A DNA stretch of 64,000 bases from Pelomonas sp047654785 (GCF_047654785.1 NZ_JASGKQ010000001.1:310001-374000); one strand, 5' to 3'. Numbered from the stretch's first letter, positions 1 through 8,907 are shown. The notes: generated from the sequence alone by a model not told the origin. Numbers and translations: made by a program.

Positions 1-3000
1 CCGCCGAACTGTTCGACCGCCGCACGGCGCTGCCGGTGCGGCACGACACGGCGCAGAGCATCTATGCGGAGCTGATGGCGCGCACGGCGCAGGACGACCC
101 GCGCCTGGTGCTGACCTTTCCCGTCGAACTGCCGGGCGGCACGACGCCCGAGCAGGCCGAGCAGTGGCTGGCGGCGAGCGGCTTCACGCGCATCCAGGCG
201 CAGCGCGAGGTCGGCGGTCCGAGCGGCGACGGGCCGTCCCGAGCCGCGAGCGCCCCCTCGGGGGGCAGCGCAGCCGCGCCAGCGGCAAGCGTGGGGGCAC
301 GTCGAACGGTGCTGGACGTGGTGGCCGACCGCTTCCGCATCCAGGGCGCGGACCGGCAGCGGGCGATGGAGGCCATCGAACTCGCGCTGAAGCGCGGCGG
401 CGGGCGGCTGTCCGTGCATGCGGGCGACGCGGGCGAGACGCTGTGGCGGTTTTCCACGGGCCTGCACTGCCCGGAGAGCGACCTGCGCTACGCCGACCCG
501 CAGCCGGCGCTGTTCTCGTTCAACTCGGCCTTCGGCGCCTGCGAGGCTTGCCGGGGCTTCGGGCGCGTCATCGGCGTGGACCTGGGGCTGGTGATCCCGG
601 ACGAGCGCAAGACGCTGCGCAGCGGCGCGATCAAGCCGATGCAGACGCCGGCCTGGAAGGAGTGCCAGGACGATCTGCTGAAGTACGCCGGCGAGGCCGG
701 CATCCCGCGCGACACGGCGTGGAAGGATTTGTCGCCGGCCCAGCGCGAATGGGTCATCGAGGGCACGCCGAACTGGAAGGGCAACTGGAACAAGCAGTGG
801 TATGGCGTCAAGCGCTTCTTCGACTACCTGGAGAGCAAGGCTTACAAGATGCACATCCGCGTGCTGCTGTCCAAGTACCGCAGCTACACGGAGTGCCCGG
901 CCTGCCGCGGCGCGCGGCTGAAGACGGAGGCGCTGCTGTGGCGCGTCGGCGCCAAGGCGCTGGCCGATGCGGCGCTGCCGCCCGAGCAGCGCTTCATGCC
1001 GGTCGGCGTGGACTGGACGCGCGAGCAGCTGGAGGCGCTGCCGGGCCTGAGCCTGCACGACCTGATGCAGCTGCCCATCGCCCGGCTGCGCGCCTTCGTC
1101 GATGCGCTGCAACTGCCCAGCACGATGCTGGACGAGGCGCTGAAGCTGCTGCTGGACGAGATCCGCCACCGCAGCCGCTACCTGTGCGACGTGGGCCTGG
1201 GCTATCTGACGCTGGATCGCCAGAGCCGCACGCTGTCGGGCGGCGAGGTGCAGCGCATCAACCTGACGACGGCGCTGGGCACCTCGCTGGTCAACACGCT
1301 GTTCGTGCTGGACGAGCCCAGCATCGGCCTGCACCCGCGCGACATGGGCCGCATCGTGCAGGCCATGCAGCGGCTGCGCGACGCGGGCAACACGCTGGTC
1401 GTCGTCGAGCACGACCCGGCCGTCATGCTGGCCGCCGACCGATTGATCGACATGGGCCCCGGCCCCGGCGAGCGCGGCGGCGAGATCGTCTTCGACGGCA
1501 CGCCCGACACCATCCGCGCGGCCGACACGCTGACCGGCGCCTACCTGGGCGCGCGCAAGCACGTCGGCATGGGGCTGAAGCGGCTGGTGGAAGAGAGCAC
1601 GCCCCGCCTCATCCTCGAAGGCGTGCGCGAGCACAACCTAAATGGGGTCAGTGTCGAATTTCCGCTGGGGCGGCTGGTGGTCGTCACCGGCGTCAGCGGC
1701 TCGGGCAAGAGCACGCTGATGCAGGACGTGCTCTATCCCGCGCTGGCGCGCCAGTTCGGCAAGGCGACCGAGGCGCCCGGCGCGCACGAGCGGCTGCTGG
1801 GCGCGGACCACCTCGCCGACGCGGTGTTCGTCGATCAGTCGCCGATCGGCAAGACGGCGCGCTCCAACCCGGCGAGCTACGTCGGCGCCTTCGACGAGAT
1901 CCGCAAGCTCTTCGCCACCGCGCCGCTGGCCGTGGAACGCAGCTATTCGGCGGGCATGTTCAGCTTCAACGCGGGCGACGGCCGCTGCCCGACCTGCGGC
2001 GGCTCGGGCTTCGAGCACGTCGAGATGCAGTTCCTGAGCGACGTCTACCTGCGCTGCCCGGACTGCGACGGCAAGCGCTTCCGCGCGGAGATGCTGGACG
2101 TGAAGCTGGCGTTCGGCGGACGCGAATTGAGCGTGTCCGACGTGCTGGAGCTGACCGTCGCCGAGGCCGTCGATTTGTTCGGTGCGCATCGCGGCGTCGT
2201 CGCCAAACTGCAGCCCATCGTGGACGTGGGCCTGGAGTACGTGAAGCTGGGCCAGCCGGTGCCGACGCTGTCCGGCGGCGAGGCGCAGCGGCTGAAGCTC
2301 GCCGGCTTCCTCGCCGAGGCGGCGGCCAGCCCGCGCTTCGGCGTCGCGAAGAAGGGCACGCTGTTCCTGTTCGACGAGCCGACCACCGGCCTGCACTTCG
2401 ACGACATCGCCAAGCTGATGCGCGCACTGCGCAAGCTGCTGTCGGCCGGGCATTCGCTGATCCTCATCGAGCACAACCTCGACGTGATCCGCGCGGCCGA
2501 CTGGCTCATCGACCTCGGCCCCGAGGGCGGCGAGCAGGGCGGCGAGGTGGTCTGCGTCGGCACGCCGGAGGCCGTGGCGAAGCACCCGAGCTCGCACACC
2601 GCCGCCGCGCTGCGCGACTACGCGCTGCACATGGACAGGCCCGCCGTCGCGGTGGCGGAGGGGCGGCCGCTGCAGCAACTCGTGCGCGCGCGGCGCGCGG
2701 CCGATGAAGCGATCAAGATCGTCAACGCCCGCGAGCACAACCTGAAGGGCATCAACGTCGAGATTCCGCGCGGCCGGTTCAACGTGGTGACGGGCGTCAG
2801 CGGCTCGGGCAAATCGACGCTGGCCTTCGACATCCTGTTCAACGAGGGCCAGCGCCGCTACCTCGAATCGCTGAACGCCTATGCGCGCAGCATCGTGCAG
2901 CCGGCCGGCCGGCCCGAGGTGGACGCGGTGTGGGGCATCCCGCCGACGGTGGCCATCGAGCAGCGCCTGTCGCGCGGCGGCCGCAAGAGCACGGTGGCGA

Positions 3001-5354
3001 CGACGACCGAGGTCTGGCACTTTCTGCGCCTGCTGTACGTGAAGCTGGGCGTGCAGCACTGCGTGCACGACGGCGCGCCGGTGCGGCCGCAGAGCGTCGA
3101 GAGCATCGCGGCGCAACTGCTGCGCGACTACCGCGGCCAGCACGTCGGGCTGCTGGCGCCGCTGGTCGTCAACCGCAAGGGCGTCTACACCGATCTCGCC
3201 AAATGGGCCAAGGGCCGGGGCCACACGCATCTGCGCGTGGACGGCGAGTTCCTGCCCACGTCGCCGTGGCCGCGCCTGGACCGCTTCAAGGAGCACACGC
3301 TGGAGTTGCCGGTCGGCGACCTCGTCGTCACGCCCGAACGCGAGGCCGAGTTGCGCGCGCTGCTCGCGAAGGCGCTGGACGCCGGCAAGGGCGTGCTGCA
3401 CCTGCTCAGCCCGCTGGACGGGCTGAAGCTGGACGACGGCGGCACCGGCGCGGGCGTGGGCACGGTGAAGGTGTTCTCCACCAAGCGCGCCTGCCCGGTC
3501 TGCGGCACCAGTTACCCCGAACTGGACCCGCGCCTGTTCTCCTACAACTCCAAGCATGGCTGGTGCACGAGTTGCGTCGGCACCGGCCTGCAATTGAGCC
3601 GCGAGCAGCGCCGCGCGCTGGACGACAGCCAGCAAGCCGACGACAACCGGGGCCGCGAGCAGAGCTTCCCGGCCGAGGAGGCCGAGGTCGAGGGCCTGAC
3701 CGACGCGCCCTGCCCGGACTGCCATGGCACGCGGCTGAACCCGACCGCGCGCTCGGTCGAGTTCGAGGGCCAGGGCATCGGCGCGGTGGCCGCGTGGAGC
3801 GTCGGCCAGGCGCGCGCGTGGGTGCAGGGCCTGCGGCTCGAAGGGCGGGAGGCGGACATCGCGCGCGACGTGGTGGCCGAGATCCTCGGCCGGCTGGAGT
3901 TCCTCGAAGAAGTGGGCCTGGGCTATCTGACGCTGGACCGCGCCGCGCCGACGCTCTCCGGCGGCGAGGCGCAGCGCATCCGCCTGGCGGCGCAGTTGGG
4001 CAGCAACCTGCAAGGCGTCTGCTACGTGCTGGACGAGCCGACCATCGGCCTGCATCCGCGCGACAACCGCATCCTGCTGAAGGCGCTCGGCACGCTGGGC
4101 GACAAGGGCAACACGCTGGTCGTCGTCGAGCACGACGAGGACACGATCCGCCGCGCCGACCACATCATCGACGTGGGGCCGGGCGCGGGCAAACGCGGTG
4201 GCCGCATCGTCGCGCAGGGCACGGCGGCGGAACTGGCGGCGGTGGCCGATTCGACGACCGGGCGCATGCTGGCGAAGCCGCTGCTCCACCCCTTGCAGCC
4301 GCGCCGCGTGGTCGATGGCGACACGCCGAAGCTGACCGTGCTGAACGCTGCGCTGCACAACCTGAAGGCCGTCACCGTGGACGTGCCGCTGCAGCGGCTG
4401 GTGGCGGTGACGGGCGTGTCCGGCTCTGGCAAATCCACGCTGGCGCGCGACGTGCTGCTGGCGAACATGGCCGTCGCGGTGCCCTTGCGCAAGGCACCTT
4501 CGTCATGGGTGGGTTGTGATGGCATCGAGGGCCATGCGCAGGTGGACCGGGTGCTCGAAGTCGATCAGACGCCGATCGGCAAGACGCCGCGCTCCTGCCC
4601 GGCGACCTACATCGGCTTCTGGGACGCGATCCGCAGGCTGTTCGCCGAGACGCTGGAGGCCAAGGCGCGCGGCTATGCGCCGGGGCGCTTCTCGTTCAAC
4701 ACCGGCGAGGGGCGCTGCCCCGGCTGCGAAGGGCAGGGCATGAAGACCATCGAGATGAGCTTCTTGCCCGACGTGAAAGTGCCCTGCGACCAGTGCCACG
4801 GCCAGCGCTTCAACCCGGAGACGCTGGGCGTCACCTGGCGGGGCAAGAGCATCGGCGACGTGCTGGCGATGGAGGTGGACGAGGCGGTCGAGTTCTTCGC
4901 GGCGATGCCGTCGATCGCGCATCCGCTGCAGTTGTTGAAGGACGTGGGGCTGGGCTATCTGACGCTGGGGCAGCCGTCGCCCACGCTGTCGGGCGGCGAG
5001 GCGCAGCGGATCAAGCTGGTGTCCGAACTGGTCAAGGTGCGTGACGACGTGACGCGGCGGGGGCAGAAGGCGCCGCATACGCTGTACGTGCTGGACGAGC
5101 CGACCGTGGGGCTGCACATGGCCGACGTGGAGAAGCTGATCCGCGTGCTGCACCGGCTGGTGGCGGGCGGGCATTCGGTCGTCGTCATCGAGCATGACCT
5201 GGATGTGATCGCCGAGGCGGATTGGGTGTTGGATCTCGGGCCGGAAGGCGGGGATGCGGGGGGGCGGGTTGTGGTCGCTGGCACGCCGGAGGCTGTGGTG
5301 ACTAGTGGCAGTCATACGGGGGGGGCGTTGGAGCCGGTGCTGGCTCGGGGGTAG
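1..5354 (+). CDS. uvrA: Tandem-fused excinuclease ABC subunit UvrA (5' truncated)
   Basis: DNA-damage recognition ATPase of nucleotide excision repair. The frame is open from base 3 and enters from outside the window, so the N-terminus and the first Walker A are missing. What remains is more than 1,780 codons, about twice a normal UvrA of roughly 940 residues. It contains four ABC halves: signature LSGGE motifs near 1232, 2268, 3957 and 4990; Walker A GVSGSGKST near 1689, 2793 and 4411; Walker B DEP-GLH motifs after each signature. Zinc-type CxxC pairs are present in each unit. This is a head-to-tail duplication of UvrA in one chain, a form known from Burkholderiales and some other bacteria. 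A palindromic in-frame insert lies at 237-300 and an AT-rich codon patch at about 1638-1662. It ends with TAG; a strong hairpin follows at 5383-5454. Confidence 0.93.
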   Translation, partial: AELFDRRTALPVRHDTAQSIYAELMARTAQDDPRLVLTFPVELPGGTTPEQAEQWLAASGFTRIQAQREVGGPSGDGPSRAASAPSGGSAAAPAASVGARRTVLDVVADRFRIQGADRQRAMEAIELALKRGGGRLSVHAGDAGETLWRFSTGLHCPESDLRYADPQPALFSFNSAFGACEACRGFGRVIGVDLGLVIPDERKTLRSGAIKPMQTPAWKECQDDLLKYAGEAGIPRDTAWKDLSPAQREWVIEGTPNWKGNWNKQWYGVKRFFDYLESKAYKMHIRVLLSKYRSYTECPACRGARLKTEALLWRVGAKALADAALPPEQRFMPVGVDWTREQLEALPGLSLHDLMQLPIARLRAFVDALQLPSTMLDEALKLLLDEIRHRSRYLCDVGLGYLTLDRQSRTLSGGEVQRINLTTALGTSLVNTLFVLDEPSIGLHPRDMGRIVQAMQRLRDAGNTLVVVEHDPAVMLAADRLIDMGPGPGERGGEIVFDGTPDTIRAADTLTGAYLGARKHVGMGLKRLVEESTPRLILEGVREHNLNGVSVEFPLGRLVVVTGVSGSGKSTLMQDVLYPALARQFGKATEAPGAHERLLGADHLADAVFVDQSPIGKTARSNPASYVGAFDEIRKLFATAPLAVERSYSAGMFSFNAGDGRCPTCGGSGFEHVEMQFLSDVYLRCPDCDGKRFRAEMLDVKLAFGGRELSVSDVLELTVAEAVDLFGAHRGVVAKLQPIVDVGLEYVKLGQPVPTLSGGEAQRLKLAGFLAEAAASPRFGVAKKGTLFLFDEPTTGLHFDDIAKLMRALRKLLSAGHSLILIEHNLDVIRAADWLIDLGPEGGEQGGEVVCVGTPEAVAKHPSSHTAAALRDYALHMDRPAVAVAEGRPLQQLVRARRAADEAIKIVNAREHNLKGINVEIPRGRFNVVTGVSGSGKSTLAFDILFNEGQRRYLESLNAYARSIVQPAGRPEVDAVWGIPPTVAIEQRLSRGGRKSTVATTTEVWHFLRLLYVKLGVQHCVHDGAPVRPQSVESIAAQLLRDYRGQHVGLLAPLVVNRKGVYTDLAKWAKGRGHTHLRVDGEFLPTSPWPRLDRFKEHTLELPVGDLVVTPEREAELRALLAKALDAGKGVLHLLSPLDGLKLDDGGTGAGVGTVKVFSTKRACPVCGTSYPELDPRLFSYNSKHGWCTSCVGTGLQLSREQRRALDDSQQADDNRGREQSFPAEEAEVEGLTDAPCPDCHGTRLNPTARSVEFEGQGIGAVAAWSVGQARAWVQGLRLEGREADIARDVVAEILGRLEFLEEVGLGYLTLDRAAPTLSGGEAQRIRLAAQLGSNLQGVCYVLDEPTIGLHPRDNRILLKALGTLGDKGNTLVVVEHDEDTIRRADHIIDVGPGAGKRGGRIVAQGTAAELAAVADSTTGRMLAKPLLHPLQPRRVVDGDTPKLTVLNAALHNLKAVTVDVPLQRLVAVTGVSGSGKSTLARDVLLANMAVAVPLRKAPSSWVGCDGIEGHAQVDRVLEVDQTPIGKTPRSCPATYIGFWDAIRRLFAETLEAKARGYAPGRFSFNTGEGRCPGCEGQGMKTIEMSFLPDVKVPCDQCHGQRFNPETLGVTWRGKSIGDVLAMEVDEAVEFFAAMPSIAHPLQLLKDVGLGYLTLGQPSPTLSGGEAQRIKLVSELVKVRDDVTRRGQKAPHTLYVLDEPTVGLHMADVEKLIRVLHRLVAGGHSVVVIEHDLDVIAEADWVLDLGPEGGDAGGRVVVAGTPEAVVTSGSHTGGALEPVLARG
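237..300. repeat. GC-rich palindromic insert inside uvrA
   Basis: A perfect GCCCCC-TC-GGGGGC palindrome lies at 252-265, followed by a second small stem GCCGC/GCGGC at 273-286 and a GGGGGC block at 293-298 that can also pair with the first arm. It is translated in frame as a low-complexity Ser/Ala/Gly/Pro stretch that interrupts an otherwise normal UvrA domain. The structure resembles intergenic palindromic repeats common in Burkholderiales. That it is a mobile or dispersed element is inference; only the palindrome and the low-complexity peptide are seen. Confidence 0.5.
1638..1662. repeat. AT-rich codon patch matching a repeat in the groES-groEL spacer
   Basis: Just before the second Walker A of uvrA, about eight codons use CTA, AAT, GGG, AGT, GAA and TTT, unlike the G/C-ending codons around them. 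The patch contains AATGGGGTCAG followed by GTC and AATTTC. The same 11-base word, followed one base later by GTC and then AATTTC, occurs at 40871-40891 between groEL and groES. The reading frame is intact and still codes a plausible HNLNGVSVEF segment. Confidence 0.4.
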
Positions 5355-5382
5355 CGTTTGCTGGCTGCTGGCTGCTGGCTGT

Positions 5383-5454
5383 GGTTGCTTTTGCGAGGAG
5401 CCTTTCGACCCGGCGCGGTGCACCGAACTGCAAAGGCTCCCCGCAAAAGCAACC
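5383..5454. terminator. Long hairpin after uvrA
   Basis: Arms 5383-5405 and 5432-5454 are 23 bases each with one mismatch, around a 26-base loop. It starts 28 bases after the uvrA stop, preceded by GCTGGCT-type tandem repeats at 5359-5382. There is no T-run, so it is either a factor-assisted terminator or an RNA-stabilising or REP-like element. Confidence 0.5.
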
Positions 5455-5503
5455 AACCCCCCCGAATCCATTCGTGACGAATGGCCCACCCCACCCCCAT
5501 TCC

Positions 5504-5509
5504 TAAAAT
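5504..5509 (+). promoter_or_regulatory. Candidate -10 box of the S9 peptidase gene
   Basis: TAAAAT lies 43 bases before the chosen TTG start, in otherwise C-rich DNA. No convincing -35 is visible. Confidence 0.35.
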
Positions 5510-5552
5510 CCGCCGCCCCCAACCCCAGGGGGCGCCCATTCAGGAGACCCCC

Positions 5553-8303
5553 TTGAAGCCCGTGACCTTCGCTGCCACCAGCAGCCTGGCCCTAGCCCTG
5601 GCCTTCGCATCCCTCACGCCGCTGCAGGCGCAGACCGCGCCCGCCACCCCCACCCCCACGCTGGAACAGATCTTCCGCGCCCAACCCTATCGCGGCGAGC
5701 CCGCCAAGGACGCCGCCTTCAGCCGCAGCGGCCGCTACCTGGCCTATCGGTGGAGCCCCTTCGGCGAGCCGGGCGCCGACCTCTGGATTCACGACACCCA
5801 GACCGGCAAGACCCAGCGCATCACCTCGCCCCAGGTCATGACCGCCTTCGATGCGCCCGAGGACCTGGAGCGCTTCGACAAGAAGCTCAAGCAGCGCAAT
5901 ACCGAATGGGCCGAGCGCCAGGCGAAGGAAGAGGCCCAGCAGGCTTACCTGCGCGGCGACCAGGTCGATCTGTCGCAATGGGAAACCGCCGCGATCAAGA
6001 CGCTGAAGCAGGAACTGGCCGACAAGAAGGCCAGGGACGACGCGCAGAAGGCCGCCGACAAGGCCGAGGCCGACGCCGAGAAGCAGGCGATGGCCGCACT
6101 CGCCGCCAAGCGCGCCGGCAAGCCCGTTCCCGCCGCCGCGCCCGCCTCCGCCGCTTCGGCCCCCGACAAGCCGGACGACAAAGAGAAGGCCCTCTGGGAA
6201 CTCCGCGACGAACTGAAGAAAAAGCTCGCCCGCGACAAGCTCAAGCCCGGCGACCTCTACCCCGGCATCGCGCAATTCGTCTGGGCGCACAAGGCCGACG
6301 AACTGGTGTTCCAGTACCGCGGCGGCCTCTACCGCTGGCGCGCGGGCGACAAGGCCCCGGGCCCGCTGCTCGCCACGCAGCGCCAATTGCGCGTCGTCGC
6401 CTACACGCCGGACGACGCCGGCTTCGTCTTCATGGACGAGACGCGCGTGCTGCGCGCCCGCTTCGGCCAGGGGGGCGTGCAGGTGCTCAACCGCGAACTG
6501 ATCCACCCGGACGACGCGCAGAAGAAATACCGCATCGAGCAGACCGCCCTCAGCGAGGACGGCCGCTGGCTGTCGCTGCAGGCCAGCGCGACGCCGCTGG
6601 ACGCCGACGGCAAGCCCGTGCCGGACGCCGGCCGCAAGGTCGAGATCATGAACTACGACGGCCGCTGGGCCACGGCCAAGAAGGTCGAGCGCGAGGTGTC
6701 GGACGACAAGCGCCGCATCAAGCCGCTGGCCCTCTACATCCGCGCCGTGCCGCAGGCCGGCGACGCGCCGCGCAAGCAGCCCGCGCCGGTGTTCACGAAC
6801 GCGGGCGGCGACGTCTGGTTCGAGATGAGCGACGTGGCCTGGGCGCGCGACGGCCGCCACTACGCCTTCACGACCTGGGAGCGCGAGAAGGAGTTGCTGC
6901 GCGTCTATGTCGGCCGAACTGACTGCCCCCGGCCGGCGGGTACGCCGGCCACCCCCCGCGGGGGTGACGCAGGGCTTGGGAGCGGCCCGGCGCCCTGCGT
7001 CGCCGACGAAACCGCCAAGCCCGACCTCGTGCTGGAGCGCCGCGGCGACGTGGGCCACGAGGTCGTCAACGTGCTGAACCCGCAGTTCACGCCGGACGGC
7101 AAGACCCTGGTGCTGACGCTCGACGAGGCCGGCTGGCGCCAGCCCTGGGCCCTCGACGTGGCGACCCGCGCGCTGCGCCCGCTGCTGAAGGGCGAGTTCG
7201 AGGCGCACGACGTCGTCGGCTTCACGGCCGACAGCCGGGCCATGTTCGTGCTTGCCAATGCCGGCGACGCGGCGGCGATGAATCTGTTCCGCGTGGACCT
7301 GGCCAGCGGCGCGATGAAGCCGCTCGGCGCGGCGGGCGAGTACCACCGCGCGGCGGCCGCGTCGGCGGACGGCCGCTGGGTCAGCGCCGTGGCCGGCAAC
7401 TGGGCGCAGCGCCCGGAGCTGAAGCTGCTGGCCGGCGACGGCCGCGCCAACGCCGCGAAAACGCTGACCGACAGCGCCGACCCCGCCTGGGCCGCCGTCA
7501 ACGTCATGCGGCCCGAGCGCTTCCACTACGCCAACCGCCACGGTGACCGCGTCGAGGGCTATGTCTTCAAGCCCGCCGGCTGGCAGGCAACCGACAAGCG
7601 CCCCGCCGTGGTCTATGTGTACGGCGGCCCGCTGAACGACCGCCACATCGTCGAGGCCGACAGCTTCCAGCCCACCGCCTACCTGTTCGGCATGTACATG
7701 GCGGCCAGGCACGGCTACGTCACCGTCGCCGTCGATCCGCGCGGCCACAGCAACTACGGCCGCAAGTTCTCCGACGCGAACTGGGAGCGCCCCGGCGAGC
7801 CGCAGGCCGAGGACCTGGAAGACCTGGCCAAGCTGCTGCCTGCGAAGTTCGGCGTCGATGCGGCCCGCATCGGCCTGAACGGCTGGAGCTTCGGCGGCTT
7901 CCAGACCCAGTACACGATGTACACGCGGCCCGACCTGTTCGCCGCCGGCATCGCCGGCGCCGGCCCGACCGAATGGGAGAACTACAACAGCTGGTACAGC
8001 GGCCGCACCATCGGCCCGGTGGACCGCAGCAAGCCGGTGCTGCGCAAGTACTCGCTGCTGCCGCTGGCCAAGGGGCTCAGGAAGCCGCTGCTGCTGGTGC
8101 ACGGCATGCAGGACCCCAACGTGCTGTACCAGGACACCGTCAACGTCTACCGCGAGCTGCTGGACGCGGGCAAGGAGTCGCTGGTGGAGCTGTTCCTGGA
8201 CCCGGACGGCGTGCATGCGCTGGGCGGCGTGGTCAAGCCGGCCGGCTGGCACCGCAAGTACGAGGCCTTCTGGCTGCGCAACCTGGGGCGCGCGGCCCCG
8301 TGA
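5553..8303 (+). CDS. Secreted S9-family serine peptidase (prolyl oligopeptidase type)
   Basis: Predicted exported peptidase of the dipeptidyl/acylaminoacyl peptidase group, 916 residues. The TTG start is chosen because AGGAG lies a few bases upstream and the protein then begins with a clean signal peptide (KP, hydrophobic Ala/Leu stretch, cleavage near LQAQT). An ATG at 5481 would bury this signal. A beta-propeller-like N-terminal half is followed by the hydrolase fold with the triad Ser779 (GWSFGG), Asp854 (MQDPN) and His888 (GVHAL). Residues about 160-230 are a charged Lys/Ala/Asp coiled-coil-like insertion. Residues about 460-483 are encoded by a hairpin-rich insert. Likely periplasmic; substrate unknown. 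It converges on the Lrp gene. Confidence 0.85.
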   Translation: MKPVTFAATSSLALALAFASLTPLQAQTAPATPTPTLEQIFRAQPYRGEPAKDAAFSRSGRYLAYRWSPFGEPGADLWIHDTQTGKTQRITSPQVMTAFDAPEDLERFDKKLKQRNTEWAERQAKEEAQQAYLRGDQVDLSQWETAAIKTLKQELADKKARDDAQKAADKAEADAEKQAMAALAAKRAGKPVPAAAPASAASAPDKPDDKEKALWELRDELKKKLARDKLKPGDLYPGIAQFVWAHKADELVFQYRGGLYRWRAGDKAPGPLLATQRQLRVVAYTPDDAGFVFMDETRVLRARFGQGGVQVLNRELIHPDDAQKKYRIEQTALSEDGRWLSLQASATPLDADGKPVPDAGRKVEIMNYDGRWATAKKVEREVSDDKRRIKPLALYIRAVPQAGDAPRKQPAPVFTNAGGDVWFEMSDVAWARDGRHYAFTTWEREKELLRVYVGRTDCPRPAGTPATPRGGDAGLGSGPAPCVADETAKPDLVLERRGDVGHEVVNVLNPQFTPDGKTLVLTLDEAGWRQPWALDVATRALRPLLKGEFEAHDVVGFTADSRAMFVLANAGDAAAMNLFRVDLASGAMKPLGAAGEYHRAAAASADGRWVSAVAGNWAQRPELKLLAGDGRANAAKTLTDSADPAWAAVNVMRPERFHYANRHGDRVEGYVFKPAGWQATDKRPAVVYVYGGPLNDRHIVEADSFQPTAYLFGMYMAARHGYVTVAVDPRGHSNYGRKFSDANWERPGEPQAEDLEDLAKLLPAKFGVDAARIGLNGWSFGGFQTQYTMYTRPDLFAAGIAGAGPTEWENYNSWYSGRTIGPVDRSKPVLRKYSLLPLAKGLRKPLLLVHGMQDPNVLYQDTVNVYRELLDAGKESLVELFLDPDGVHALGGVVKPAGWHRKYEAFWLRNLGRAAP
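6931..7001. repeat. Triple-hairpin element inserted in frame in the S9 peptidase
   Basis: Three perfect inverted repeats stand side by side: 6931-6938 with 6943-6950 (8 bp, 4-base loop), a 12-base self-complementary block at 6953-6964, and 6966-6975 with 6992-7001 (10 bp). The translated segment is Pro/Gly/Ala rich and looks foreign between two propeller strands. The frame is kept. Origin as a dispersed palindromic element is inferred. Confidence 0.55.
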
Positions 8304-8322
8304 GCCCGGCGGGCTGCCGGGC
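8304..8322. terminator. Hairpin between convergent genes
   Basis: A perfect 7-bp stem GCCCGGC/GCCGGGC with a 5-base loop fills the gap between the peptidase stop and the Lrp stop. It could serve both strands. No T-run. Confidence 0.4.
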
Positions 8323-8324
8323 CG

Positions 8325-8795
8325 TCAGCCGACCGGCAGCGCCGTCTCGTACTTCACCTCGCGCAGCACCACGTTGCTGCGCACGCTGGCCACGCCGGGC
8401 AGCTTGAAGATGTGCTGCTGCAGGAACAGGTCGTAGGCCTTCATGTCGGCGGCGACCACCTTGATGACGTAGTCGGCCTCGCCGGTGATGGCGTGGCATT
8501 CGATGATCTCGCGCCGGGTGCCGACGAGCCGCTCGAACTGCTCCACCGCGCCCTCGTTGTGCCGCACCAGGCTGACGTGGGCCAGCACGCAGATCGACAG
8601 GCCGACCTTCTCCCGGTCCACCAGCGCGACCTGGCGGCGGATCACGCCGCGGTCCTCCAGCTCCTTGACGCGCCGCCACACCGGCGTGGCGGACAGGCCC
8701 ACCCGGTCGGCCAGCGCCTGCGTGGACAGCCGCGCGTCGGCCTGCAGCGCTTCCAGGATCTGCAGGCTCGCGCGGTCCAGTGCGTTCGTTTCCAT
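8325..8795 (-). CDS. Lrp/AsnC family transcriptional regulator
   Basis: 156 residues, the normal length of the family. The N-terminal winged helix covers residues 5-65 (LDRASLQILEALQ, LSATPVWRRVKELE recognition helix). The C-terminal RAM/ligand domain follows with the conserved ITGEADYVIKV stretch. AGGAG sits just upstream of the ATG. It is divergent from the indolepyruvate oxidoreductase gene with 112 bases between the two starts, so it very likely controls that gene in response to an amino acid, most plausibly an aromatic or branched one. The target assignment is inferred from context. Confidence 0.9.
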   Translation of the reverse strand: METNALDRASLQILEALQADARLSTQALADRVGLSATPVWRRVKELEDRGVIRRQVALVDREKVGLSICVLAHVSLVRHNEGAVEQFERLVGTRREIIECHAITGEADYVIKVVAADMKAYDLFLQQHIFKLPGVASVRSNVVLREVKYETALPVG

Positions 8796-8800
8796 GGATC

Positions 8801-8825
8801 TCCTCTTTTGAGAGGAATCATCTCA
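8801..8825. promoter_or_regulatory. Overlapping inverted repeats in the Lrp / oxidoreductase divergent region
   Basis: TCCTCT-TTTG-AGAGGA (8801-8816) overlaps TGAGA-N7-TCTCA (8809-8825). The first also contains the ribosome site of the Lrp gene on the minus strand. The position suits an autoregulatory operator. Binding is not shown. Confidence 0.35.
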
Positions 8826-8907
8826 CCCGCACGGTGGCGGGCCGGGAATGAGGCAAGTTCTTTCGGTCACACGGCGAAAAAATCCCTCTCCCACCGAGGA
8901 GCCCCCG

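Noticed and set aside
1638..4358. Long open frame on the minus strand across uvrA
   Set aside because: Arg/Ala/His-rich mirror of a conserved gene; caused by very high GC codon use, no domain or start signal.
5481..5552. Upstream ATG start for the S9 peptidase
   Set aside because: It would place 24 Pro-rich residues before the signal peptide; the TTG at 5553 has a good ribosome site.
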